The position numbers and the translations under genes were made by a program. From assembly GCA_963920635.1 (NCBI GenBank), contig OY987298.1, positions 24,592,647-24,656,646 on the forward strand: 64,000 nt of DNA, given 5' to 3'. Positions 36,096 to 46,384 of this stretch are shown here, piece after piece. A model generated the notes under the pieces. The model had not been told where the DNA came from. It did not search any database and was given only the letters and a program-made list of their open reading frames with translations. The DNA is from Pseudeuparius sepicola (lineage: Eukaryota; Arthropoda; Insecta; Coleoptera; Anthribidae). Numbering within the stretch: the first letter of the stretch is position 1; the number at the start of each line of letters is the position of its first letter.

Positions 36096-36462
36096 GATTG
36101 TGGATTGATAACATAACCTTTATACCACAGTCACAGTCCACTGTCCAGTCATTTTCATAACATCTCGCTCCCAGAACGGATTTCTTTATTGCTCTGTACT
36201 GTGTAATAATTTAATAAGAATTATAATAAGGTAAGTTTGGAAAATATTATATTGTCACTACCTACCTATTCATAGGATATAACACAACGACTAACCTTTA
36301 GTCTAGAGTCTGGCTATGGACTTTTCAACCGGCCAATCACAGGCGGCCGTCGTCGAAAGAAATTTCGAAATCCAGCGGTTCGCGGTTGTTGACGTTTTTG
36401 TACAGACTTATTATACATATATATGTCGTAGGCATCGGGCGTAATACGTCATTTCGCGGAAT

Positions 36463-36812
36463 GTCTAGTCATTACACGTATTGCCGGCAAAGCCTGTAAT
36501 AAAATAACTATTACCTTGTTTGACTCAAATTTTGCGCCATTTCAAGGATTGCCCTTGCCCTTGTTAGTCAAACAGAGTAATCGGCCGTTACAGCGTCTGA
36601 CTGCCGTTTGTTCAGTCAAATTCTACAAATTTTCAACAAATGACTGAACAAACGGCAGTCAGACGCTGTAACGTTCAATGGTCCGACCAATTACTCTGTT
36701 TGACTAACAAGGGCAAGGGCAATCCTTGAAATGACGCAAAATTTGAGTCAAACAAGGTAATAGTTATTTTATTACAGCTTTTGCCGGCAATGCCTGTAAT
36801 GACTAGACTTTC
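36463..36812. mobile_element. 350-bp palindrome nested in the 1.6-kb element
   Basis: Nearly a full palindrome centred near 36,635. AACTATTACCTTGTTTGACT, CAAGGGCAAGGGCAATCC and CGTCTGACTGCCGTTTGTTC each occur in inverted pairs. It splits the left inverted repeat of its host element, so it inserted last. Confidence 0.8.
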
Positions 36813-36959
36813 CGCCAAGGCCTACTATAGACAGGCCCTGGCGCACAAAAATCACGTGACCATCTTAGTCAGACGTTACATGTCATTTGTCACATAACTA
36901 AAAGCGGCAGCTTGGGTTTTGAGAAGTTTTAAATGTTGAAAGTGATTTTAAACGTCTTA

Positions 36960-37330
36960 GTTTATATTTCAGAAACAAGTTTGTGTCGAGTGCGCGTGTG
37001 TCCTGGCGGAGGGGAACCGCCCAGGTGTTATTATGGCCTCTGGGTGGGAGCACGATAAACTGGTGGGAGCCGTGCCGTCCAGGAGTATTGGTGCCGCTCG
37101 CACCGACGCGTGAGCGCTGTAAAGGGGAATTCTCCCCCGAACCACAGAATAGGGAGCCCGGAATTCCGGAATGGACTGATTCACAGAGGGGTGAACTGCT
37201 TACGGGAGATCCGCGAGTTCAGACGGTCCAGGTGGCTGGAAGCCGTTCCCGTTGACCACGTTCGGGTTTGTGTATTTATTGTATTCACCATTCACCTTGT
37301 GCGAAATAAATCAGTGTTGTAACCGTTGAT
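36960..37330 (+). other. GC-rich tract with AATAAA, origin unknown
   Basis: About 370 bp of GC content far above the surroundings. It is open on the plus strand over 90 codons (36,983-37,255) and ends near AATAAA at 37,305-37,310. The open frame has no recognisable motif. It could be a long-terminal-repeat fragment, a captured host exon, or the transposon's own 3' end. Confidence 0.3.
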
Positions 37331-37639
37331 TTTCGTTGTCGACCCACGCCCCGATACGGTTTATCTATTCGGTCTTTCACGCTGCCGAACAACTGAGACC
37401 TCGTCAATATTTGCAGTATACCTACCTACTGAGGTTAGTTTTCATTTTTATTTCGTAAAAAATAACCTAAATACCAAATATTGGGTCTGTTTATATTATA
37501 TTTATACATATTACAAAAGCCAGGAAGAAAGTGTCGCCATAACAAACATTTGTTTTACCTCGGGATGAAAATTTCCGTCAAAAATGGATTCGTCAAATCC
37601 CAACTGAGATTTAATTTCTAAAAAACCCTTAAGTATGTG

Positions 37640-37800
37640 TGACTAACACATTTTCAAGAAAGTGAAACAATAATTAAAGTGGACAAATGTGTTGTGGGAG
37701 GAAAATACCTATAGAGAATATCACCTATGCTAAAGGAAGGTGATGTCCCAACAATTTTTGAGAAGTGCCAAAATATTGTGAGTGCCCAAAACAGCTGAGG
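37640..37800 (+). pseudogene. possible THAP-domain remnant
   Basis: The plus-strand reading around 37,690-37,770 gives GGKYL-stop-RISPMLKEGDVPTIF, close to the LKxxAVPTIF end of THAP zinc-finger domains, which are frequent in P-element-like transposases. It is interrupted by stops and short. Confidence 0.35.
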
Positions 37801-38186
37801 CAGGTTGACAATTTTGAAAAAACAATTAGAGAAAGCCTGGATGCACAAAACCGATAATGTAATAGATGAAAGAAAACTTGCCAAATTGTTACGAAATTTG
37901 TTCTTTCTACTTACCTCGAAAAATGCCTTTCATTAAATAGCACTAAGTTGGTCACGTGACTACGCGATTATGCGTTAGCGCCATGGCCTGTCTTTATCGT
38001 TGGCCTCGCTTTCCGCGAAATGACGTATTACACCCGATGCCTACTTGCCAATTATTTTGAAAATTGGCATGGAGACATAATTTTCAATTCTCAGCCACTT
38101 TTTCTAATGAAATTTTTCGATATCTTGTCGAGAAAGGGCATTTTACCTACACAGAAAATAAATAAATTGTTCCTGTCAGGGCCTAC

Positions 38187-38657
38187 TTGATTTTTCAAAA
38201 TTTAAAATATAGTGAAAATTATTTTCTAGGCAAGCAGGCCTGGACCCCAAATGGCCAAATTCGAACTCGAAAATTTTTGGTCTTTTATACCTCTCGTTTC
38301 ACTTATCCTGGGACACACTGTATATTACTCGCTATTTTGCATGACCAAGAAATTATTAATAAAGTTCTTTCCGGAAACCTTTTTGTAAACGAAGAGATGA
38401 TAAGACAAGTTACAACATTTGATTGTACATTGTTTGAGGAAGAAGTATGTTTAGCATTTATTTTACTTCAAGAATTTGTGGCGGAGAAGAAAATAACTGC
38501 AAAGTATTATTGTCGAATATGCAACTTAGTTATTTTCGATGAAAGTCAAGCAAGTATTAGATGTGATTCATGTTTAAAATGGATGCACAAAATGTGCACT
38601 GCATTAGTTAAAATGCCAAAGTCAAAAACATGGTTTTGTGAGAGTTGTAAAGAATAA
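38187..38657 (+). CDS. PHD-finger ORF of the 3.3-kb transposon (partial)
   Basis: A 156-codon frame whose last ~50 residues form a complete PHD zinc finger: YYCRIC, then RCDSC, WMHKMC and WFCESC, i.e. C-x2-C-x13-C-x2-C-x4-H-x2-C-x13-C-x2-C, followed at once by the stop. The upstream part is hydrophobic/acidic and unrecognised. TTTTCTAG at 38,224-38,231 is a plausible acceptor, so the annotated Met may not be the real start. It lies in the right half of the 3.3-kb element, just beyond the nested 1.6-kb insertion, and is probably the last exon of that element's protein, cut off from its upstream part. PHD fingers read histone H3 tails in host proteins; a chromatin-targeting role here is inference. 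Confidence 0.6.
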   Translation: MIFQNLKYSENYFLGKQAWTPNGQIRTRKFLVFYTSRFTYPGTHCILLAILHDQEIINKVLSGNLFVNEEMIRQVTTFDCTLFEEEVCLAFILLQEFVAEKKITAKYYCRICNLVIFDESQASIRCDSCLKWMHKMCTALVKMPKSKTWFCESCKE

Positions 38658-39179
38658 TAGCACAGAATAGCCACACGTAAGGCTATTTTCTGATAATAGG
38701 ATACCTATAGTTAAATAAGTTGATTTAACTATGATAATAGGCATCTTGTCCTGTGTGGTTTGGTTAACCCCGGTGTTTAAAAATACTTACCTAAGTTTTT
38801 TTTTCTTAAGATTTTAATTTATGTTAAAATGTTATAGATATATTTTTATTGTAACAAAGATACCTTTTATTTTAATAAAAAAATATAAAAGTGAGTGGAG
38901 TATTAATACTTGTCTTATTACCCTTTCAAAAACACCCATGTCTATAAAGGACAAATTAAATGGCCGTAGAAAAACCTTATTACGATTTTATTTTTGTCAC
39001 AAATAGCAGAAAACAGGTAGGTATCTAATACCTACCTGTTTTCTTCTATTTGCTATTCTCATAATTTGAAATTGTCTTTAAATTTGTACATTTTTTCATC
39101 TTTTTTTAATCAGGAATTTTGTCCACATTTTCTTGGCTTATCACAATTTATTATATCCCTACCTACTTATGTCCTGTAA

Positions 39180-39310
39180 TCTCGCGGACCTTTAAAAAAT
39201 ACACTAAAGATCCGTGACTCGCGGACCTTTAAAAAATACACTAAAGATCCGCGAGTCGCGGACCTTTAAAAATACACTGAAGATCCGCGACTCGCGGACC
39301 TTTATCCACT
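39180..39310. repeat. 37-bp subterminal tandem repeats, right
   Basis: Three to four units of CGCGGACCTTTAAAAAATAC plus CACTAAAGATCCGCGA, the inverse of the left array of the same element. Confidence 0.85.
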
Positions 39311-39879
39311 CCCTTTCGAAAATAGGGGGGTAGCCGAAATTTCAAGAAAATCGGGAGGTGCATACACTATATTCCATAATTTAATTTTTTTTACTTTTAC
39401 ATAACTCCTCTAGTTCTAACCTCGCAACATAGTTGGCTCCGTATAGCAGCGCCAGCTGTCGCTCTCCGTCTCTCCCGCGCAATCGCAGTTGAATGTCGAG
39501 GGAAAATGAGTATGTCCCAAAACATTGTATAAATCTTGGAAAATTTCTGTTTTCCCGCGGGTTTTCGCGAAGTTTCGATGTTGCAGAAGGTGCAAAATAG
39601 TGTGGTGATTAGTTTGAGCTGCGCACAGTAAAAATTCATCCCGATAAGAGCCACAAATAGCGCCGCGAAAAGTGGGGTGTCAAAAGGAAATTTGAAAATT
39701 CATTTTCTCGGAAACTACGTCCGGCCTCAAGAAGCTGAGGTCAGATTCGTGTTCAGGGACCTCAAAAATAGGGGGGTAGCCAAAATTTCAAGAAAATCGG
39801 GCGGTGCATACACTATATTCAATAATTACCGAAAAAAGTTATAAAGAAAATTTGTTCAGCGTGTTTATCTTTTAATTTT

Positions 39880-40809
39880 GGAAGTGGCTATTTATACGTC
39901 CGACGTATATGAATGTCGGTATACGTCTTGCGCTCTGATTGGCAAGTTGAGTCACGTGACTTCTTTGGACGTACATTTAGCTCCATACATGTCGGAAGTA
40001 AACTGATATAGGTACGTCAGAAGTGCATTTTTCTCAAGCATCGTTGCAATAACTAGCATGTATGCCCTCATTTTTCGGCGATGGGCGCTGCGGTATGAAA
40101 AAATAAGTGGTAATCATTTCCAATGGTGTAACCCACCCCCGATTTTCTTGAAATTTTGGCCCTATTTTCGTCCGACATTCGGTAAACTTTGATGTTTGAC
40201 ATTTGAAAGTTCGACATCGAAGATTAATTATTATAAACTCAAATTTCGTCAGGGATAACAACGGACACGGACCTCCTGGAGGTAACGATACATAGTAGTT
40301 AACAAAATGTATTTAGAGTTGCTAAATCAGAATATTGAAATCGAAAGACTTCGCTCCGATGACGATTGTTGTTCTATGCTTTATTTTTCTGATAACACAC
40401 AGGCGTACAGAAAATTCTAAACAGAACGGAAAAAGGTTATAAATGACTTGGAAACTTCATAGTTTATAAATTCGGCTTTTTTACAGCGCCAAACGTTGGG
40501 CGAAAATAGGGGGTACCTAAGCCAAAATTTCAAGAAAATCGGGGGTGGGTTACACTATTGGAAATAATTACCTACCACTTCTTATTTTTTCATACCACAG
40601 CGCCCATCGCCGAAAAAGGAGGGCATACGCGCTTCTTATTGCAACGATGCTTGAAAAAAATGCACTTCCCACGTATCTAAAATCAGTTCACTTCGGACGT
40701 GTATGGACCTAAATGTACGTCCAAAGAAGTCACGTGACTCAACTCGCCAATGAGAGCACAAGACGTATACCGACTTTCATATACGTCGGACGTATAAATA
40801 GCCACTTCC
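39880..40809. mobile_element. 930-bp Mutator-like foldback, perfect 9-bp target duplication
   Basis: TTTAATTTT occurs directly outside both ends (39,871-39,879 and 40,810-40,818). The ends GGAAGTGGCTATTTATACGT and ACGTATAAATAGCCACTTCC are perfect complements, and the arms extend about 300 bp. It inserted into a copy of the TAAAGCCTGG MITE (also at 9,974). Inner arm sequence (GATTTTCTTGAAATTTTGG) is shared with the 4.97-kb element, tying the three elements to one superfamily. Confidence 0.88.
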
Positions 40810-40945
40810 TTTAATTTTACTTTATCTTTGAGAAATATTAAATGTCATTGGTCAATTCAAATCAAGGGACAAATGCCGTTGGTTATTTCTTAAAGATAAA
40901 GTAAAATTAAAAGATAAAAGAAGCTGTATGAACCAGGCTTTACTT
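40810..40945. mobile_element. copy of the 9.97-kb MITE, split
   Basis: CTTTATCTTTGAGAAATATT, AAATGTCATTGGTCA and AACCAGGCTTTA match 9,974-10,122. Its left end (about 39,855-39,879) is separated by the 930-bp insertion. Confidence 0.8.
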
Positions 40946-41127
40946 AGGTGTACAAAATTTGAAAGCGTTAGGCCTACTTTGATTTTTTTTCTTGTTTTAT
41001 CTTTATAATAGTGGGTAATAAGAGATTTCTATGGTTCTAAAATTACACATTAAACACTTTCTGCATAGAAGAAATCCTCTACCAAACCAAGCCCAAGCGC
41101 ATACAAAAATTGTGATGAGGGGCCTAC

Positions 41128-41337
41128 CTTGACGAGGGCCTTGGCGAGGGACAGGGCCCCCCGGCAGCCGTAGCCCCTCTCGTGCTCGCTCTTATAATAG
41201 GAGAGGGTGCCGTCCTTAAGCACGATGTACCTGTCTTGCCACCCGTGGATGTAGTTCGTCCACTTGGACAGCACGCCGGCCAGCTCCTGGTGCGCCTCGA
41301 AGTCGGAGTCTTCGCTGCTGTTTTGCTCGTCGGCCAT
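41128..41337 (-). CDS. CERT1: CERT exon 1 (start codon, PH domain N-half)
   Basis: First coding exon of the ceramide transfer protein, which carries ceramide from the ER to the trans-Golgi for sphingomyelin (in insects also ceramide phosphoethanolamine) synthesis. 70 codons, ATG at 41,337, donor AAG|GTAGGC. After an acidic leader ([14 protein letters not shown]) it encodes [20 protein letters not shown] and [14 protein letters not shown], nearly identical in pattern to the vertebrate PH domain. Together with exons 2-5 the window gives 326 residues covering PH, serine-repeat, coiled-coil and FFAT regions. The roughly 230-residue START domain is not in the window. Introns are 9.7, 0.35, 4.9 and 22 kb, expanded by transposons. 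Identification is firm. Confidence 0.97.
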
Positions 41338-41700
41338 GTTCGGGTGGTGGATGTCGGGACTATCTCAGCTCATTTCGTTCGGGGCGAACGAGGCGTCTGG
41401 CGTGGGTTTTCCGAACCCCGTGATGATTCACGCAGCGACCGGTCACGCCTTATCGCGGCATAATTTTATATTTTATTGTTGTTGATTATTTGTCCGTGTT
41501 ATCGTTATTCGTTATGTTATCTTTGGCTTATCACCACAGCTTATCACGAATCAAGGAGGGAGAACGCCGGAGCCGGACACTGTGACATGCGCGTTTGGTC
41601 TGAGAGGGCCGGCGACGGCGCAGCCAGCACCGTGACATTTGACAGTTTTCACCGTTGATTGAAGACCATCCACGGTTTTCACACAAAATATAAAAATAAG
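41338..41700 (-). promoter_or_regulatory. CERT1: CERT 5' UTR/promoter region
   Basis: GC-richer DNA immediately upstream of the CERT start codon, in contrast to the AT-rich flanks. No TATA box was identified; a dispersed, housekeeping-type promoter is plausible. Inferred by position. Confidence 0.4.
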
Positions 41701-42656
41701 GTTTTGCACTGCATTTGAACTACTTTAACACTTTTGGTGTATTGTATGGATAGAAAGGACACTATTATTCCTCTAATTTGAGAAAATATTATGCCCTCAG
41801 AGAAATGATGCCATAAGAATGTGCCCCTCTCACCAGTTGGCCTTCAGCTTTATGCCAATGGCGTATCAAAAGGGATAACACGGGTATTGAAAAGCGAAAA
41901 CAAAGTAAAAACACAATCATAAAACAAAAATACGATACACCAACGTACTCCACAAAGTTCCGTTATTTCATTGCACAAACATTAAAATGAAGAAATAACC
42001 AAAAATACAGACAAAAGAACATAAATATACGCCATAAACAAAGTACATGCCCCATATATAGGGCTGAAAGTCTGGAAGCGTTGACTGATAGGTATATTTT
42101 ATTATTACGTCAGACAACGCTAGAAGTGTTAAGTATTTAAGGAGTTACTAAATTGCCAATTCACTTGTAAACGCTAAGTACCAACTTAAATTCGGCGCCT
42201 CTCCCCCTTGCCTCTTTCACCCCCCCCCCACCTTTCCAAATCGTGGAATGTCCTAACCCTAATCTTCCTATAAACTAACCTTGCTAGAGTGAGCGAAAAA
42301 TCAATGACCAAAAATGAATATATATTTTGAGGCCCATTACACAAAAGCGGCTAGCGCCCCGAATTCCACTAATCGCTGAAATAATATAGATACTCCTATT
42401 TTTCACTGAATATACTACTTCAAAATTTACCTCAATCAATACAAAAACAAATTTGTTAGGTTAGGTGCATTTGAATAGATATGGGCATGCGCACGATAGA
42501 CTTACATCGTGGGCATGCGTACAATGTGAAAGCCAAAGTAGAATTCGGGTCGCTAGCCGCCTGTCCATTACACAGTACACAGTATTCCCTTCCTCAATCA
42601 AGGATAGTATCTTAGTTGACCAGAGTGCATGCCCATTGACGCACGATTTCTGGGTA
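41701..42656. other. intergenic, possible small MITE
   Basis: No ORF of interest. GCGGCTAGCGCCCCGAATTC (42,350) and GAATTCGGGTCGCTAGCCGC (42,541) are inverted, with CATTACAC outside each, suggesting a ~250-bp MITE at about 42,330-42,575. Confidence 0.45.
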
Positions 42657-44083
42657 CCGTAGTTTGGGGCGAAGTCGGACGTTTTTTAGTATTTTTTTTG
42701 TGGAAGCAAGTTTTGAAAAGAAAAATTCAAAAAAATAATGTATATACCTACTACCATACCTTAGCTATACTATGGCACTATTTAAAAAATTTTACCGTGA
42801 AAATTTTTCGTTTTAAAAAAAAAAAATTTGTGTCCGGCTTCACCCCTATGTGTGGGGTGAACCCGAATATTTTCATGGAAATCCGAAATCTATTGTTCTG
42901 TGGGGCGAAGTCGGACTCTAAAATTAAAAATATATATATAGGTACACATATAATAAGTTGAAAAAAGTATGTGGAGGGGGCAAAGGAAAGGACCGAGAGA
43001 GGCTCAGAAATTGTTAAAAATGCAACTGTTCTTTATTAAAACACAACAAAAACATAACTTTCTTGTCAAAAACAGAAATAAAACATTTCTTAAAAGATAA
43101 AACAAAAAAGTACCTATTATATTTTTATAATATTCCTATTCTATTTTAAAATTATGGACCATATCAACAGATGGAAATTGAAAACGCCCTCTTCTTAAAT
43201 TTTTCACCTTTGGTAGTATTTTTTCGATTTGTCGTTTTTCGATCACACTTTCATCAATATTCTCAGGATATGTGAAATAATCTCCTATTTTTAATGAAGA
43301 ATGTTTCTAGCTTCTTTAAGAAGTTCTTCGAATGATTGTGTCCATGCCGCTTTATCTTTTTCTTCGTCATTTGCAGATTCTTGATTTGGAAGTTTGTCCA
43401 TTACTAAGTACATCAGGATTTACTGGAATTATTCCACAACTTCGAAAACCGGATTTAATGTTTGTCTCAATTGATTCAATATTATTAACCGCCTTTTTAA
43501 ACAATCTGGGAAATTCTGCTTTAGGCAAACAACCTTTATTTTTCAATTTCCAATCAGTTAATATTTTTCTCCAAGATTTTTTTAAAGGGGCGAAGAATGA
43601 CACATCTAAGGGCTGTAGTAAATGTGTAATGTTATGTTTCTTACAGGCTTCAAGAACATGAATGGAGACATGGCTAGCCAAGTTATCACCGATAAGCACT
43701 TTCTGACCTTGATGATTTTTAAAATATTGTAGAGCTATTTTATAAAACCAATCTTCGAACGTCACGCTATCGAACCATCCGGATTTGGTTAACAAGGAAT
43801 AAACTACTAAATCTCTTTTGGATATATACAAACTAGTTTTTTTCCGTCATCAGATTCTTTTCACAGTATGTAAAACTTCATCGTAAAAAGCATTTTGCAA
43901 AGCCTTCTTACCTTTTGCACTGCCGAAACACACTCACCACGCCACAGCTAGCTCATCACTGAACACTCTGGTTGCGATCAAACTGTTTTTAAGTAAACAG
44001 GTGTCGCCCTAGACGCGAAAAATTCCGAAAACACCCGAGTGTCCGACTTCACACCCACTGTCCGACTTCGCCCCAAACTACGG
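42657..44083. mobile_element. pogo/Tigger-type transposon, 24-bp perfect TIRs
   Basis: CCGTAGTTTGGGGCGAAGTC at 42,657 and its reverse complement ending 44,083 form a perfect 24-bp terminal repeat, with TA on each side (42,655-42,656 and 44,084-44,085). Internal repeats of GGGGCGAAGTCGGAC (about 42,902) and GTCCGACTTC (44,041) lie near the ends and are probable transposase-binding sites. It contains the remains of one transposase gene on the minus strand. At 1,427 bp it is shorter than a full pogo-like element (usually over 2 kb). Confidence 0.92.
43367..43850 (-). pseudogene. truncated pogo/Tigger DDE_1 transposase
   Basis: The minus-strand frame contains KSGWFDSVTFEDWF, then KVLIGDNLASHVSIHVLEAC and LLQPLDVSFFAPLKKSWR, the hallmark DDE_1 block (second Asp in GDN). 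It ends past CGIIPVNPDVL. The N-terminal DNA-binding (CENP-B/pogo HTH) part and the first catalytic Asp region are missing: upstream (43,862-43,930) only scraps such as KKALQNAFYDEVL remain, interrupted by stops. Non-functional on its own. Confidence 0.9.
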
Positions 44084-45068
44084 TAGACGGAATGAGTGAA
44101 TGCAAGCTGTTGGTCGAGAAAAAGTTTCCTTCTTTAATGTTTCCCTCCACGTCGTACAACATTAGCCGTAATAATAGCGGAAGCTCCAGCACTCTATGTA
44201 TATGTATGTACGATCTCTGAGACTAACTTTGATAAAAGATTATACCACGAGTCAATAATGGCTGCTATTAACCCCGAGGAATATTTACGAACCGAGCCGC
44301 GTTAGCAGTGAGGGAATAAAATTCTGAGAGAATAGGTAATAGCCATTATTGCAAGTAGTATCCTTATTTATACAGATACGTATAAACAAGGGTACCTAGT
44401 ATACTCTACTTGATTTACGATTTAGGGTAGATGTTGCTGCTGCAGCTAGTTGTACAATTTCAATTTCATCCATCTCAATACGATAATTACACAAACACTA
44501 CGCATTTGACACTGACACTTTTAAATATTCATTATATTGTTTCCATGGGGACTATTAATCCCTCGCCATTATTCCCTAAGGGATTAATATATGGCATTAT
44601 AATGCAAAAACCACAAGCACAAGAATAATACTCTTATATTATACATAAGTCGTAAAATAGTCGTTAAATAAAAAACTTAAAACAAAAACATTCCAAAAAA
44701 GAAAAAAAACACAAAAGTTAAAAAATATATGCAGGCAAATAATTACAAATTCAGTTAGTTGTTTTTAAAAGCGCATGGTCATTTGATCAAAATATATTAT
44801 AGGTAGATTATTGTGATTAGGTATATTGATTATCCTGAGACCTAAATTAACAAAATGATAATTAAAAATATTAAATTAAAAAAAAACATCCTGCATTATT
44901 AACTGTAACCACAGACCTATACATATAGCTTCGCGCATATAGGTCAGTGCTGTAACGAACTAGATTACTAAAAATAAAAAATAAAAAAATTAAACATCAT
45001 CAGTATGTATTTCTGGTTATATTATATTGCAAGTTACTAATACAGTGTGGCCCACTTAAATAATAATA
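44084..45068. other. intergenic, no gene seen
   Basis: This is AT-rich. CAGTGTGGCCCACTTAAATA at 45,043 resembles the terminus of the 54,674-55,581 element. No gene is supported. Confidence 0.4.
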
Positions 45069-45069
45069 A

Positions 45070-45400
45070 TAATAATTCTCACCCTCACAATACTCCAAAC
45101 TAGGAGTACCCCAGAAGCAACCACATGCTTGTGCGGGGGAGGGGGGCAATTACTATTATTTTGTCTTCGTTGCCATTTGCGGCTAAGGCCGACTTTTTTC
45201 CGATAGAACTAGGATAGCATTCGCTCAAGTACTACGGAAAACCCTAGAAAACCGTAGTAATCCCAGTGAGTGTAGGACAATTAGTAAATCACACGGATAA
45301 AGCTATTTAGGAGCAATACCGTGAACCCACATATTTGTCCAGCGCTCTTGGCCATAGCGGTGTTTTTCTTTAAAGACAATGTGCATGCACCTGCCTCGAA
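45070..45400. repeat. dispersed repeat, copy of the 23.5-kb family
   Basis: ATTCTCACCCTCACAATACT, GGGGGAGGGGGGCAATTACT and GCGCTCTTGGCCATAGCGG match 23,540-23,760 in order, with an extra ~70-bp segment (45,205-45,295). Confidence 0.65.
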
Positions 45401-45624
45401 CCAAGGTTGATCGAAGGAAGAAAAACATGCAGTCTAAAAAGTCAGCGCCGGTACGAGCGACGCCACCGCGGCCCCAAACCGGAACACTCCCCATAAAATT
45501 TGTAATTGTCGTCTGATTGGATCGATTTTTTTGAAACGAAAGGGCATCAAAAGCTGTACTTTAGGGCAAATTTATTAAAAAAAAAACCAAGGCCTACTAA
45601 GACATATTGTTGGTGCCCAAATTA

Positions 45625-46190
45625 GAGAAATCTTATTAGCAAATAACGGAGGTAGATTTGTTTGTCATAACATGAAATTTCCATGCTCATGAAGAAAATC
45701 GTATGCACAGACCATTATGTGAAATGCAGAAGAATAAACACTATTTTGGAATCACGTGATCTGTCCAGCCAGTTTATTTTGGAAGAGTATTTTGTAACGT
45801 ATGCAAGAACTAAAGTAGAACATTTTGTCTATAGTCCCAAAGCGAACCAATGGAAAATTGAAAAAAAAACTGGAAAATCTAATGTGTTCTGTTGTACTTA
45901 CTTACACTACAGCTAGCCATGTTTCTTAGACTCGCTTTTTTTTAAAGAAATCTAAGGAAATATAATATATAATGTAACTTGTCAAATTAAAGGGACATAA
46001 AAACAATCGTTGTATTATTATTTTGGCTATTAAATTCATTATAACAGACATATTTGCATGTTTTTATTTTCTAAAAGATTCTGCAACAACATTAAACCAC
46101 CCTGTCGATTTTTTTCCTAGTGTGGCGCCAGTGGCAATCGCTTGAAACAGCGCTATGCACAGGTCTTTAATATAGTGTTGGTCCAGCTTC
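45625..46190. mobile_element. partial copy of the 24.2-25.4 kb element
   Basis: CACTATTTTGGAAT, TTTTGGAAGAGTATTTTGTA and the right end CTTTAATATAGTGTTGGTCC match the host element at 24.2-25.4 kb. The left half is lost. Confidence 0.65.
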
Positions 46191-46384
46191 TAACACAGAT
46201 TACCCACCGCTTCTAAGAAGATTCAAAACGAGACAAATAGCACCAAACGAATGCAAAATTGTCAGGTTTAGAAGAAAAACCATGGAATTATGGAATTTAC
46301 ATGTGCATGTGCCGAGCAACCACTGCTTCAAACTACAAGTGAAAAGCAAACATATTCTTGAGAAGAATAGTTATCCTATTCGTA

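Larger units (their letters stand above)
36431..38041. mobile_element. 1,611-bp TA-flanked element nested in the 3.3-kb element
   Basis: A 31-bp inverted repeat (left starts GGCATCGGGCGTAATACGTC, right ends GACGTATTACACCCGATGCC) with one mismatch is flanked by TA (36,429-36,430 and 38,042-38,043). Further inverted blocks (TATAGACAGGCC, AATCACGTGACC) lie inside, interrupted on the left by a palindrome. The interior contains a GC-rich tract and a THAP-like remnant. Confidence 0.8.
35973..39313. mobile_element. 3,341-bp element, perfect 9-bp target duplication
   Basis: The termini GGCAGTGGATAAAGGTCCGC and GCGGACCTTTATCCACTCCC are inverted, and TTTCGAAAA flanks both ends exactly (35,964-35,972 and 39,314-39,322). 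Directly inside each end are tandem 37-bp units. It contains the PHD-finger frame (38,187-38,657) and is interrupted by a 1.6-kb TA-flanked element. The first bases GGCAGTGG resemble the GGAAGTGG end of the 930-bp element at 39,880, which also has a 9-bp duplication. Mutator-like assignment is inferred from duplication length and end structure. Confidence 0.85.
34861..39830. mobile_element. 4,970-bp element with ~310-bp inverted ends (Mutator-like)
   Basis: The left arm (34,861-35,180, starting GGTAATTATTGAATATAGTG) is the reverse complement of 39,510-39,830. The 8-bp GAAAAAAG occurs immediately outside both ends (34,853-34,860 and 39,831-39,838), a target-site duplication. Additional internal copies of arm sequence (35,519-35,660, 35,868-35,963, 39,314-39,385) show that a second related copy lies inside. 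Long inverted ends and an 8-9 bp duplication fit the Mutator (MULE) superfamily. No transposase core was recognised. Confidence 0.8.

Noticed and set aside
41182..41658. plus-strand ORFs around the CERT start
   Set aside because: They are antisense to CERT exon 1 and its GC-rich 5' region; no family match.
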